Part shown: piece after piece, positions 16,945 through 26,184 of the stretch
How the letters are laid out: every line of letters begins with the position of its first letter
How positions within the stretch are numbered: the stretch's first letter is position 1
Origin: JACJYC01 sp964558465
GTDB taxonomy: Bacteria; Bacteroidota; Bacteroidia; Chitinophagales; Saprospiraceae
NCBI GenBank assembly: GCA_964558465.1
Contig: CAZLEF010000001.1
Span: 124,001 to 188,000, forward strand
Direction: 5' to 3'
Length of the DNA: 64,000 bases
Program-made: the position numbers and the translations under genes
Notes under the pieces: model-generated
The model's input: only the letters and a program-made list of their open reading frames with translations
Told to the model about the DNA's origin: nothing
Database searches by the model: none

Positions 16945-18063
16945 TCACCCCTCCGTCATAATAGCGTAATGATGCAGTTTTCCCGCCTGGATCAGGCTTT
17001 GGCAATAGCCGTTCAGGTTACTCCAGGTTTGAGCCAAATCCTCTTGATAGTTTTTCCGGCGGGACAACTTGAATGCCAGGATTTTCAAAAGATTTTTTTT
17101 CATAAAAACCTGTGCGACAAGCCTGGTTTGTTTTTCATTCTGCCGGTAAAGGGTATAAATGACTGAAAAATCCCGTTCCTGGTTGGTTTCAGAAAAGGAA
17201 ATGGAATCCGGTTGCCGGTGAAAGTCATGTGAAACGGTCACAGACCCTTTTGCAAGGCATTTGTGGGTAGATCCTTCCTGGAGAATATCATGATTGAGGT
17301 TGGTGACTTCAGGTTCTGAACCGGCGATCCATTTCGCCCTCCAGGGCAGGTCGGAAAACACATCAAATACCATTTTCATCGGGGCTTCGATCATAGTTTC
17401 CGATTCAAGGACCTTTGCAGAAACGCCGGGAATCCGGTAATCTTCGGGCTGGGGATCAGGCACCCGGTCCATGAGCGGAGCCAGCGCCAGATAGGAATAT
17501 TTCACGGGGCCGGAATCGTATTCCTGTTCACTGTTCTGCACGTTGCTCCAGGCTGTCTTCGGGATTTCCGACCAGGTAACACACGCTTTTGCAAGCGGTT
17601 CGGTAAATAAGGCGTATTCGTGATGTTCGATATCGTTTTTCAGCAAGCGGTGAGCGACAATGACCTCTTTCCCAAAAAGTTTGGTGTACTGTTTGATCTT
17701 GTTTTCAGCGATATGCCCGTAATGGGCAATGAATTTCAGGGTCAGGCTATGCGCGGTACGGCAAGCGCCGCAATGGCAGATGCGGTGGGTATCATATTTT
17801 TTCAGGTGAGCGTGAAAGCGAACGAACATTTTCTGGACCAGGGCCAGGAGTTCTGCAGCAGCAGGCGCCTGCCCGAACCTGTAGAACAGGATGGCATCGC
17901 CTTCGATTTCGGATACTTGCAGGCCGATATCATTGGCATCGAGCAGGGTTTCCAGCAATTCTTCAATGATATGTTTACTGTGAGAAACCTCTGTTTCGCT
18001 GACAAAACGGGTAAATCCGCTAATATCGGGGATAAAAATCAGAGCGGGTTGGGTGGCAGTCAT
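16945..18063 (-). CDS. DUF2652 domain protein fused to SRPBCC domain
   Basis: Protein of 372 aa. The N-terminal about 190 residues match DUF2652: ALIFIPDISGFTRFV, then IEGDAILFYRFG, then HCGAC. This resembles the nucleotide-cyclase fold (the IPDISGFT / EGDAI pattern also appears in class III cyclases), but catalytic metal and base residues cannot be confirmed. The C-terminal half (from about 225) looks like an SRPBCC/START hydrophobic-pocket domain (TMIEAPMKMVFDVFSDLPWRAKWI). It is soluble, convergent with the TonB gene and divergent from yjbQ. The function is unknown; a ligand-binding signalling role is inference. Confidence 0.8.
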   Translation of the reverse strand: MTATQPALIFIPDISGFTRFVSETEVSHSKHIIEELLETLLDANDIGLQVSEIEGDAILFYRFGQAPAAAELLALVQKMFVRFHAHLKKYDTHRICHCGACRTAHSLTLKFIAHYGHIAENKIKQYTKLFGKEVIVAHRLLKNDIEHHEYALFTEPLAKACVTWSEIPKTAWSNVQNSEQEYDSGPVKYSYLALAPLMDRVPDPQPEDYRIPGVSAKVLESETMIEAPMKMVFDVFSDLPWRAKWIAGSEPEVTNLNHDILQEGSTHKCLAKGSVTVSHDFHRQPDSISFSETNQERDFSVIYTLYRQNEKQTRLVAQVFMKKNLLKILAFKLSRRKNYQEDLAQTWSNLNGYCQSLIQAGKLHHYAIMTEG

Positions 18064-18196
18064 AAGGTTCTCCTGTTTATTTGATCCAAAATTAATGCAA
18101 AAAAGTGTTCAGTATCCAGTTCATTGCATGTTCAGGTTTGTTCAATCCTTGGGTTTGATTTCCCGGGTCCGTATTTTTGCCCAAACTCGCAGAAAT

Positions 18197-18607
18197 ATGT
18201 TGCTTCAAAAGACATTTTCACTCCGGCCATATCCGCGGGGGTTTCATCTGGTTACAGGGGAAATTTACGGACATTTGCAGGATTTACCATCCATGGGGAT
18301 TTTGCATCTCTTTATCCAGCATACCTCTGCCGCACTGGCCATTAATGAAAATGCGGATCCTTCGGTGAGGCGTGATTTTGAATCCATTTTTAATCATGTT
18401 GTACCGGAAAATCTGCCATTCCTGACCCATACCACGGAAGGGCCCGATGATATGCCAGCCCATATCAAAGCCGCAATGATCGGAAGCTCGGTCAGCATTC
18501 CCATCACCGGCGGCAAATTGAACCTGGGTATATGGCAGGGCATCTATCTGTGTGAATTCCGCAACCACGGAGGGAGCCGGCAAATTGTTGCGTCCATAAT
18601 TATGTGA
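18197..18607 (+). CDS. YjbQ / UPF0047 family protein
   Basis: Small cytoplasmic YjbQ-family protein, 136 aa. The ATG at 18197 is preferred over the longer frame because the family starts close to the MLLQKTFSL strand. Conserved family blocks are HLFIQHTSAALAINENADP and ITGGKLNLGIWQGIYLCEFR. Family members have been linked to thiamine-phosphate synthase side activity, but the physiological role is not settled. The gene is convergent with the EEP-family gene across a 40-bp gap full of heptamer repeats. Confidence 0.9.
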   Translation: MLLQKTFSLRPYPRGFHLVTGEIYGHLQDLPSMGILHLFIQHTSAALAINENADPSVRRDFESIFNHVVPENLPFLTHTTEGPDDMPAHIKAAMIGSSVSIPITGGKLNLGIWQGIYLCEFRNHGGSRQIVASIIM

Positions 18608-18611
18608 GTTT

Positions 18612-18642
18612 GATGCTGGATGCTGGATGCTGGATGCTGGAT
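18612..18642. repeat. GATGCTG heptamer repeat, about 4.4 copies
   Basis: Exact 7-bp tandem repeat filling the gap between the two convergent stop codons at 18607 and 18648. Confidence 0.95.
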
Positions 18643-18647
18643 CCAGT

Positions 18648-19718
18648 TCATTCATCTTTCAACAGCAAACTGCCGAACACGGGGTAATGGTCGGAATAAC
18701 CTTCGTGAATGGTTTGATGACCGAGGACTTTGAACACCGGATCCGCCAGAATATAATCGATCCTCAATGCGGGGATACTCCCGTTAAAGGTCGTTGCGAT
18801 GCCTTTGCCCCGGGATTGAAAAGTATCTTTGCGGCTTTTGGCCAGCAGGCGGTAGACATAGGATTGCGGCACATCGTTGAAATCACCACAAATCACCACA
18901 GGGTTTGGGCTCTTTTCCACCAGGGCGGCAATTTCACCGGCCTGGACCGCCCGGGCCGAAGTAGCCCGTTTGTAGCGCCCGATCATGCCCCTGATCTCCA
19001 GCCAGGTTTTTTTCTCCTTCAACTGGCCTTCCTCGAGCACATGATCAGCCATTCTGGAGACGGCGTTGGTCTGGAGGTGAATATTAAAGATCCGGACAGG
19101 CCCTGTTTCCGTCTGCACATCGACATACTGGTACCCGTTATTTTTCCCGCGGCCTTTGAAGTAATGTGTTTTACGGACTTCACCCAAAGGAAAGCGGGAA
19201 AAAACGGCCAATCCCTCATGCGGCGCCGAATAATGGTAGCCCAATCCTGTCAGGTCATTCAGCGCCTCAATACTGGGTTTGTAAGAATAGGGCGTCAGGG
19301 AAAACTCCTGGAGGCATAATACGTCTGGTTTGTAGCGGTTGATCATGGCGGCCAATTCTTCCGGCGTCCAATTTTTAACGGTATTCTTCCGGGGCGTCAA
19401 CTGGCGGCAATTGTAGGTCATGACTTTCAGGGACGGCCCGGTGGAGGTATCCTGCCCATTGAATCCGACAAACCGCTCGCAGTGCTGAAAACCAACCAGA
19501 ATGACCCCCGCGGAAAACAGGAAGTACCTGCGGCGACGGATCAGCCAGTAAACAATGAACAATAAATTGGCCGCCAGGAGCCAGGGGTAGAACAAGCCTA
19601 AAATGGCGAAATAACCAAAATGTGCAGGATCAACGAACGGCGACAAGTAGGAAAACAGGGTGATAATCACCAGCGCCAGATTCATCCACCGAATCCACTG
19701 CCCCGTTTTTTGCCTCAT
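18648..19718 (-). CDS. Endonuclease/exonuclease/phosphatase family protein, membrane-anchored
   Basis: EEP-superfamily hydrolase, 356 aa. Three hydrophobic segments within residues 10-85 anchor it in the membrane; the catalytic domain follows, with MTYNCRQL, LCLQEFSL, FNIHLQTN, VICGDFNDVP and a C-terminal DHYPVFGSL. These carry the metal-binding Asn/Glu and catalytic Asp/His of the fold. The substrate could be a nucleic acid or a phosphoester lipid; sequence alone does not decide. The start ATG overlaps the stop of the upstream rhomboid gene (TAATG), so it is the last gene of the mutL-rhomboid-rhomboid operon. Confidence 0.9.
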   Translation of the reverse strand: MRQKTGQWIRWMNLALVIITLFSYLSPFVDPAHFGYFAILGLFYPWLLAANLLFIVYWLIRRRRYFLFSAGVILVGFQHCERFVGFNGQDTSTGPSLKVMTYNCRQLTPRKNTVKNWTPEELAAMINRYKPDVLCLQEFSLTPYSYKPSIEALNDLTGLGYHYSAPHEGLAVFSRFPLGEVRKTHYFKGRGKNNGYQYVDVQTETGPVRIFNIHLQTNAVSRMADHVLEEGQLKEKKTWLEIRGMIGRYKRATSARAVQAGEIAALVEKSPNPVVICGDFNDVPQSYVYRLLAKSRKDTFQSRGKGIATTFNGSIPALRIDYILADPVFKVLGHQTIHEGYSDHYPVFGSLLLKDE

Positions 19719-20680
19719 TATTTATTGCTGGCGTTAAATAAAAACTCCATTTCCTCTTTTGAAAGGCTTTCGTACCCGGACTGGCTGATCTTGTCCAGTA
19801 TGGCATCCAGTTGTTCCTGATGGGATAAACCTTTGGCTGTATTTTTGTTCTTGAAATTTTCCTTTTGCGGTGCAGGATTGGAATATACCCGGCGCGATTG
19901 CCGACGGGGCGGCGGTTCTGACTTCATCCCCGTAAACAGTGTCCGTAGCCGGCGGAAAAAGCGATTGAGCGGAATGGAAAGATCATTGCCTTTGTGCAAT
20001 TGGGCTACAAAAAACCACCCCATGAATGCCCCGCCCAAATGGGCGAAATGCCCGCCTGTATTGATGTTTCCGGCTACGCCCACCAGGTCGTACAAAATCC
20101 AGGCGCCTACGATAAATTTAAGTTTGATCGCCCCCAACAACGGCAGATGGATCAAAAAATTTGGCGCAATAAAACCCGATGCGACGATGAAGGCCATCAC
20201 TGCGGCGGAGGCGCCCAGCGCATAATGGATGACCGCAGGCGCGTCCAGCGCTGGGTCGGCGACCTCAGGGGCGCCGTAACCAAAGATTTTTACAGAAATA
20301 AAAAAGATAAGGTTGCCCACAATACCCCCCAAAAGGTACAAGGGAAATACGCGCCCGTCGCCGATCAGGTCTCCGACAATCCGTCCGAACCAATAGAAAA
20401 ACAGCATATTAAAGGCAATATGCATAAAGCCCTCATGGAGGAAGGTGTTGGTGATGAAGGTCCAGGGATGCAGCAGGTTGTGTTTCCAGTCGGAAGAAAA
20501 TTCGAAGAATTGAATGATTTTGCCGTAGATCGCCGGCGTTACCCCTGCGTTGCCGAGCCGGAGGATCACCCATAACAAACAAACGGCAACAAAGACAACC
20601 ACGTTGATAATGATCAGACGGTTGACCATATTGCCATAAGAGAATTCCCGCTTAATATCGTCCCAGATAGAACCGAACAT
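19718..20680 (-). CDS. Rhomboid-family intramembrane serine protease
   Basis: Six-helix rhomboid protease, 320 aa. The catalytic serine is in the ALGASAAVMAF segment (G-x-S), the catalytic histidine in HFAHLGGAFMGW, and the early His pair in FLHEGFMHIAFNMLFF. The cytoplasmic C-terminus (from about 235) is basic and then ends in a small helical segment (EQLDAILDKISQSGYESLSKEEMEFLFNAS, described here only in part) that is common in Bacteroidota rhomboids. It shares an operon with a second rhomboid gene 11 bp upstream. Confidence 0.94.
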   Translation of the reverse strand: MFGSIWDDIKREFSYGNMVNRLIIINVVVFVAVCLLWVILRLGNAGVTPAIYGKIIQFFEFSSDWKHNLLHPWTFITNTFLHEGFMHIAFNMLFFYWFGRIVGDLIGDGRVFPLYLLGGIVGNLIFFISVKIFGYGAPEVADPALDAPAVIHYALGASAAVMAFIVASGFIAPNFLIHLPLLGAIKLKFIVGAWILYDLVGVAGNINTGGHFAHLGGAFMGWFFVAQLHKGNDLSIPLNRFFRRLRTLFTGMKSEPPPRRQSRRVYSNPAPQKENFKNKNTAKGLSHQEQLDAILDKISQSGYESLSKEEMEFLFNASNK

Positions 20681-20691
20681 CGCGTTTCAGA

Positions 20692-21501
20692 TTAAAGCTT
20701 GCCAAATCTTCGCCAATACAAAATTAACAAGAATCCGGTTAATGCGCCGCCTAAATGGGCGTAGTGCGCAATATTATCCCAGGAATATTGCTGGCTGGCC
20801 AGAAAAACTTCCAGAATTAGCAATCCGGGAATAAAATATTTGGCTTTTACCGGCACCGGCAAAAAAATCAACATCAGAGGAGCGTTCGGAAACATCATGC
20901 CGAAGGCCACCAGCAAACCGCTGATGGCGCCCGACGCACCCACCACGCCTACATTCATAGTGCTGGTCAGGTGAATTTGCATCTGGGAAGAAGCGGCGGC
21001 AATGATGGAGGCGTCTCCCATCCGGACCCCCGTGCTGAGTTCCCGGAAGGCTTCGGCGTTTTCGGGCATGTCCGCCAGTTTGGTCTGATGGAAATACGCC
21101 CAGAACGTATCCAGGTCGGGATTGGCCTGAAAATTTGCCAGGGCCTGCTGAAGCGGCATGATCTCGATATAACTGAAGATCGTATGCAGAATCGCCGAGC
21201 CCATCGCACAAATAAAATAAAAGAACAGGAACCGGTTTCCGCCCCAGTTGAATTCCAGAATGGAGCCAAACATGACCAAAGCGAACATATTAAAAAACAG
21301 GTGGAACAAATTGCTTTGGTCGTGGGCAAAAAAATGGGTTACGATCTGGAACGGTCTGAATTTTTCAGATCCGGGGTAGTGAAGGGCCAGCAGGTCCTGC
21401 AGATCCGGTAAAACCCCGGACTGAGAGAGCATGATGGTTCCCAAAAAAACCAGGATATTAATGAACAGCAAATGTTTTACTACGGGTGAAATCTGGATCA
21501 T
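20692..21501 (-). CDS. Rhomboid-family intramembrane serine protease
   Basis: Second rhomboid protease, 269 aa. The catalytic serine is in VVGASGAISGLLVAFG, the histidine in HYAHLGGALTGF, with FHLFFNMFALVMFG in helix 2. An insertion near residues 115-170, between helices 3 and 4, is soluble and unusually long. It is coupled with the downstream rhomboid gene and 33 bp from mutL upstream; this gene order is common in Bacteroidota. Confidence 0.94.
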   Translation of the reverse strand: MIQISPVVKHLLFINILVFLGTIMLSQSGVLPDLQDLLALHYPGSEKFRPFQIVTHFFAHDQSNLFHLFFNMFALVMFGSILEFNWGGNRFLFFYFICAMGSAILHTIFSYIEIMPLQQALANFQANPDLDTFWAYFHQTKLADMPENAEAFRELSTGVRMGDASIIAAASSQMQIHLTSTMNVGVVGASGAISGLLVAFGMMFPNAPLMLIFLPVPVKAKYFIPGLLILEVFLASQQYSWDNIAHYAHLGGALTGFLLILYWRRFGKL

Positions 21502-21534
21502 AATGGTTTGATCAAATCAGCAAGCTTATGGTTT

Positions 21535-23403
21535 TTAACTTTCAAAACGCCTGGCAAGTTCGTCCAGTTCAAAAGTCAGGAAACAATGCTTCCCCGAAGG
21601 ACTTTTGAAGGGGCTGCTGCAAGCGAACAATTTATCGATCAGGTTTTGCATCTCTGCCACTGTCAGGTGCTGGCCCCGCCGGATGCAGGTGCTGCGCGCC
21701 ATGGCCCGGGCAATGTTCTCCCTGAGTTCAAGCCGCATATCCAGGTTGGCTTTGTACTGCGCCAGCAGGTCTTCGATGGCCTGGGTTTCGTCTTCACGGC
21801 CGGCCAGGTCGGCGGGAACGCCGTTGATCACAAACGTATTGGCGCCGAACTCCTGAATATCAAAACCCAGTTGGTTGACCTGGCCTGTTATCTCCTTCAG
21901 GATGGCGGCATCTGCGGGCGGCAGGATGATGGTGCGCGGGAACAACTGGCGCTGGGAATGGGTTTCCTGTTTTTCAAGGGCGTTCAGATACCGCTCAAAC
22001 AAGATCCGCTCGTGGGCAGCCTGTTGATCGACCAGCAAAAAACCCGATTTGATCGGGCTTACAATGTACGACCCATGTATCTGATAAGGCTCTTTTTGCA
22101 ACTGTGAAAAGCTGCCGATCGTATCGTCCAGCGTGTTTTCGTCATTCCATTTGCTCTCGATGGTGATCGGGCCTGCCTGCACATCTCCTGTGGCTGTTCC
22201 TTGCCCATGTTCGTCCAGGTCTTCATAAAGCGATTGCCAGTTGCGCAGCGCCGGTTTATCCTGCTGTTGATACTGGGGCGGTTTTCCGGCAGAAGCCGGG
22301 CTGGAATTGTCACCCCGGTTAAAGTTATCGACGGTCTTCCCGGAATGCAAATGCGGCGAGATCCTGGCTGCCGAAAAACTTCCTTCCTGCTCGAAATCCA
22401 GGGTTGGCGTTACGCTGAACTGGCCGAGGCTGTGCCGGACGGCAACCTTGAGGTAATTGTACACCAACCGTTCATCGTCAAATTTGATTTCCTGTTTGGT
22501 AGGATGTACGTTGATATCGATCTGTGCCGGATCAATATCCAGGAATACTACATAAAAGGGAAAGGATTCTTTGGGCAGAATGTCTTCAAAAGCGGCCATG
22601 ATGGCATGATGCAGATAGCTGCTTTTGATAAACCGCTGGTTGACAAAAAAGAACTGCTCGCCCCGCGCTTTTTTGGCAAATTCGGGTTTGCCGACAAAGC
22701 CGTAAATCTTCAACTGGTCGGTGGTTTCCTGGACGGGTACCAGCTTTTTATTGTAAACGCTTCCGAACACGCCGACGATCCGTTGCCGGAGGTTGCCCGG
22801 AGGCAGGTGGAAAACTTCGGTATTGTTGTGGTGCAGAGAGAAAAAAAGGTCCGGATTGGCAATAGCGATCCGCTGGAATTCATCCAGGATATGTTTCATT
22901 TCCACCGTGTGGCTCTTGAGGAAATTCCGGCGGGCAGGGATGTTGAAAAATAAATTTTTGATCGAAATGCTCGTTCCGGCGCTGCACGGATAGGATTCCT
23001 GCAATTTGATATCGGACCCTTCAATCTGGATCCGGGTCCCCAATTCGTCGGCATGCCGGCGGGTGCGCATCTCAACCTGGGCAACGGCGGCAATAGAGGC
23101 AAGCGCCTCGCCTCTGAACCCCATGGTCCTGATGGCAAACAGGTCTTCCGCCTGCCGGATCTTAGAGGTGGCATGGCGCTCGAAGGACATCCTGGCATCG
23201 GTCTCCGACATACCGCAGCCGTTGTCGATCACCTGGATAAGCGCCCGGCCGGAATCCTTGATCACCAGCTTGACGTTGGTAGCGCCGGCGTCGATGGCGT
23301 TCTCCATCAGTTCTTTTACAACTGAGGCAGGCCGTTGGATCACTTCGCCTGCAGCGATTTGGTTGGCGATTGCATCGGGTAATAGCTGAATAATATCAGC
23401 CAT
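21535..23403 (-). CDS. mutL: DNA mismatch repair protein MutL
   Basis: MutL, 622 aa. The N-terminal GHKL ATPase shows ENAIDAGAT, IDNGCGM and GFRGEALASIAAV. The transducer domain continues to about 330, with a proline/glutamine-rich linker at about 340-430 and the C-terminal dimerisation domain after it. The site that is DQHA-x2-E-x4-E in endonuclease MutL reads DQQAAHERILFE from Asp459, with Gln for His. The other metal-binding block, usually CPHGRP, is replaced by SPSGKH near the C-terminus. The protein probably lacks nuclease activity. First gene of the four-gene minus-strand operon. Confidence 0.96.
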   Translation of the reverse strand: MADIIQLLPDAIANQIAAGEVIQRPASVVKELMENAIDAGATNVKLVIKDSGRALIQVIDNGCGMSETDARMSFERHATSKIRQAEDLFAIRTMGFRGEALASIAAVAQVEMRTRRHADELGTRIQIEGSDIKLQESYPCSAGTSISIKNLFFNIPARRNFLKSHTVEMKHILDEFQRIAIANPDLFFSLHHNNTEVFHLPPGNLRQRIVGVFGSVYNKKLVPVQETTDQLKIYGFVGKPEFAKKARGEQFFFVNQRFIKSSYLHHAIMAAFEDILPKESFPFYVVFLDIDPAQIDINVHPTKQEIKFDDERLVYNYLKVAVRHSLGQFSVTPTLDFEQEGSFSAARISPHLHSGKTVDNFNRGDNSSPASAGKPPQYQQQDKPALRNWQSLYEDLDEHGQGTATGDVQAGPITIESKWNDENTLDDTIGSFSQLQKEPYQIHGSYIVSPIKSGFLLVDQQAAHERILFERYLNALEKQETHSQRQLFPRTIILPPADAAILKEITGQVNQLGFDIQEFGANTFVINGVPADLAGREDETQAIEDLLAQYKANLDMRLELRENIARAMARSTCIRRGQHLTVAEMQNLIDKLFACSSPFKSPSGKHCFLTFELDELARRFES

Positions 23404-23464
23404 ACGGTATTATTTAAATGAACCTGAAAATATGAACGGATTGCGTTTTGGCAAAGTTACAAAA

Positions 23465-23560
23465 CAGTGGTCAGTGGTCAGTGGTCAGTGGTCAGTGGTC
23501 AGTGGTCAGTGGTCAGTGGTCAGTTATGGTCTGGACTGACAACTGACCACTGATCACTGA
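23465..23560. repeat. CAGTGGT heptamer array with inverted arm
   Basis: Eight and a half exact copies of a 7-bp unit (23465-23524), a short spacer, then ACTGACCACTGATCACTGA, which is the reverse complement of the array with small changes. The whole can form a long hairpin between mutL and the end of the coiled-coil gene. It may act as terminator for the latter. Confidence 0.93.
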
Positions 23561-23561
23561 T

Positions 23562-24470
23562 TCATTGCAGGCGGAAGTTCGAAGCGCCGAGCAATCCGAT
23601 ATCCGTATACACCGCTACTCTGTAAAAACCGGAACGGAGTTTTTCTTCCAGGTCATGGGTAAACGTAAGGCGCTGGCTTTCGGTGATATTAACATCCTGC
23701 ACCTTCTGAGCGATAATGTCTACACGCTGATTATTGACCACAACCTGGGCCTGAACCGGATTTTCTGTCGGGATGGGTGTACCTTTTTCATCCGTAACCA
23801 CCATATACAATGTCCGGGTACCCTGGTATTCCGGCGGCACACCGGCGAGGTCGAAGGTGACCCTGATCCGGCGTGCCCGCGAAGATTTTGCGGTGGCGCG
23901 GGTGGATTTTTTCTCCAGTTCCACCTGGAAGGCGGTGGCCTTAAAATTTGCGAGGGTGAGTCGTTTCACCTCATCCTGCATGGTGCGGTTGAGGTTGGTC
24001 AGAGCGGCATTTTCTTCCCGTGCAAGGCCAAGGTCCTGGGTCAGGATGCCGGTAACCTGGCGAAGGGAATCGTTTTCGGTTTGCATGGCGCCGATCAGGG
24101 ATTCCAATTGCGCTTTTGCAGCCAGAAGCTCCTGGATCTGGGCATTCAGGTCGTTTGATTGTGCAGCGGCCTGCCGTTTGGCGGCTTTGAGCGAAGCGTC
24201 CTTCTGAGCCAGTTGGCTTTCCGCTTCGGTCAGCGACCCTTGAAGCGACTGGTTTTCTTCAGCCAGGGCGTCGTAGGAACGCTGGAGGCTGTCCACTTCC
24301 AATGCCAGGGCTTCTTTTAACTCTTCCAGGTCGCCTACCTGGAGGTTGAGTTGTTCATTTTGCTGGCTCAGATCATTTTTTGCATTGCGTTGGCTCAGCC
24401 CCCACCATCCTGCCAGAAGGGCAAGCAGCGCCAAAATCACGATAATTGCTAAAAATCCATTCTTATTCAT
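23562..24470 (-). CDS. Membrane-anchored coiled-coil protein
   Basis: Unknown family, 302 aa. The ATG at 24470 is chosen because it directly precedes a signal-anchor helix (MNKNGFLAIIVILALLALLA). Residues about 30-175 are heptad-rich coiled coil (LNLQVGDLEELKEALALEVD and similar). The C-terminal 110 residues are a beta domain with RRIRVTFDLAGVPPEYQG. The protein is likely anchored in the inner membrane with a periplasmic coiled coil and an end domain. It lies between mutL and the RNase G gene; functional linkage is not evident. Confidence 0.85.
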   Translation of the reverse strand: MNKNGFLAIIVILALLALLAGWWGLSQRNAKNDLSQQNEQLNLQVGDLEELKEALALEVDSLQRSYDALAEENQSLQGSLTEAESQLAQKDASLKAAKRQAAAQSNDLNAQIQELLAAKAQLESLIGAMQTENDSLRQVTGILTQDLGLAREENAALTNLNRTMQDEVKRLTLANFKATAFQVELEKKSTRATAKSSRARRIRVTFDLAGVPPEYQGTRTLYMVVTDEKGTPIPTENPVQAQVVVNNQRVDIIAQKVQDVNITESQRLTFTHDLEEKLRSGFYRVAVYTDIGLLGASNFRLQ

Positions 24471-24594
24471 GCTGAATATTTTGGTGAAGAAACAATGGAC
24501 TTCCAATGAACGCCCCCAAAGCCGGTTCGGCTTTATGGTTACAACCTGCAATATACCAAAAAATTGTCAGACGCTCTGTATTCCGGCTCAGATT

Positions 24595-26184
24595 TTACTG
24601 CAACCGGATCTCATCTTCCTGATCGTCAAAAAACTTGTATTCCAGCATCCCCAGGTCCGGGCTTGGATTGACTTTGATCCAGCGGTGGTACCGGAAGTAC
24701 CATTTCATTTGGATGCTGGGCAATCCTTTTCGCAAATAAGCCGCCAGGTACGGATGCACAGAGAGTGAGATCCTGGCCTTTTGCCTTGACTGATGGATGA
24801 AAGCCAGGTCGCGTTCAACCTCGTCCATGAGCAAGATCGATGCATTGGTCTTTCCGGTTCCGTTACAGGTTGGGCAAACTTCGGTCGTATTGATCTTGAC
24901 TTCCGGCCGGACCCTCTGCCGGGTTATCTGCATGAGTCCGAATTTGCTGAGGGGAAGGATCGTATGCTGCGCCCGGTCTTTTTTCATATGGTGGCGCATT
25001 TCCTTCATCAGTTCTTTTTTATGCTCGGGGTTTTTCATATCGATGAAATCCACAATAATGATCCCTCCGATATCCCGAAGGCGGAGTTGGCGGGCAATCT
25101 CCTCGGCAGCTTCCCGGTTGACATTCAGGACAGCATCTTCCTGGTTGATGGTTTGCATTTTATGACCGCTGTTCACATCAATTACATGCATGGCCTCGGT
25201 ATGTTCGATCACCAGGTAGGCGCCGCTGGGCATGGTAGCGGTTTTGCCAAAGGAGGCCTTGATTTGCCGGTTTACACCATACGCTTCGAAAATATGTTTG
25301 CCGGAATTTTTGTAGAACTGTACGATCTTCACCTGATCGGGGGCGATGGCGGCCAGGTAATTTTTGATGTTCTGGAACAGTTGTTTGTCGTTGATCACGA
25401 TTTTGTTGAACGAGTCGCTCAGCACATCCCGGAGGATACTCGAGGTTTTATCGAGTTCGCTCAGCAATTTGACCGGAGGTTTGGCCCGCGGCAACTGTTG
25501 GAATACCTCTTCCCACTTCGACATCATCATGCTCAGTTCCTCGTGCAGGTCGGCAACCTTTTTGCCTTCGGCGGCCGTTCGCACGATCACGCCGAAGTTT
25601 TTCGGGCGGATGCTTTCCACCAGCAATTGCAGGCGTTTTCTTTCCTCTGCGTTGCCGATCTTTTTTGAAACCGCTACCGAATCGTTGAAGGGCGTCAGCA
25701 CCAGATACCTCCCGGGAATGGTGATTTCGCAGCTCAGGCGGGGGCCTTTGGTGGAGATCGGTTCTTTGAGAACCTGTACCAGCACCATATCCTTTCGGCT
25801 GATCACTTGGTCGATCTTTCCCGTTTTGACGATCTCGGGCTCCAGTTTGAACTGGTCCAGCTTGTGCGTCGTGATGTCGCCGTGAATGGCGCCGGTGGTA
25901 TATTTTACAAGAGACCTGAGTTTGGGGCCCAGGTCGGTATAATGTAAAAAGGCGTCTTTTTTGTGTCCAATATCCACAAAAGCGGCATTCAGCCCGGCCA
26001 TAGTCCGGTTGATCTTGCCCAAAAAGATGTCGCCTACCGTAAAGTTGTTATTGGTCTTTTGATTGTGAAGCTCAACCAGTTTGGAGTCTTCCAGCAACGC
26101 GATCTCTACTTCCGTAGGCGTTGCATTGATAATGAGTTCTTTTTCCACAGGGACAGTATTTGCTGCATAACGGGTTGCAGGCAA
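24595..26184 (-). CDS. rng: Ribonuclease E/G family protein
   Basis: RNase G-type endoribonuclease, 529 aa, acting in rRNA maturation and mRNA decay. It has an S1-like domain near 40-125 (VGDIFLGKINRTMAGLNAAFVDIG), a nuclease domain with DVNSG...NREAAEEIARQLRLRDIGGIIIVDFIDM carrying the catalytic Asp residues, and the zinc-link Cys pair in EVCPTCNGTGK. It has no long C-terminal degradosome scaffold. The listed start is a TTG; the GTG at 26148 (VEKELIINAT) fits the family N-terminus better and may be the real one. It follows HU, a TPR gene and an mS38-like gene on the same strand. Confidence 0.93.
   Translation of the reverse strand: MPATRYAANTVPVEKELIINATPTEVEIALLEDSKLVELHNQKTNNNFTVGDIFLGKINRTMAGLNAAFVDIGHKKDAFLHYTDLGPKLRSLVKYTTGAIHGDITTHKLDQFKLEPEIVKTGKIDQVISRKDMVLVQVLKEPISTKGPRLSCEITIPGRYLVLTPFNDSVAVSKKIGNAEERKRLQLLVESIRPKNFGVIVRTAAEGKKVADLHEELSMMMSKWEEVFQQLPRAKPPVKLLSELDKTSSILRDVLSDSFNKIVINDKQLFQNIKNYLAAIAPDQVKIVQFYKNSGKHIFEAYGVNRQIKASFGKTATMPSGAYLVIEHTEAMHVIDVNSGHKMQTINQEDAVLNVNREAAEEIARQLRLRDIGGIIIVDFIDMKNPEHKKELMKEMRHHMKKDRAQHTILPLSKFGLMQITRQRVRPEVKINTTEVCPTCNGTGKTNASILLMDEVERDLAFIHQSRQKARISLSVHPYLAAYLRKGLPSIQMKWYFRYHRWIKVNPSPDLGMLEYKFFDDQEDEIRLQ

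Noticed and set aside
23465..23560. CRISPR array
   Set aside because: Seven-bp units without spacers and no cas genes; a simple tandem repeat.
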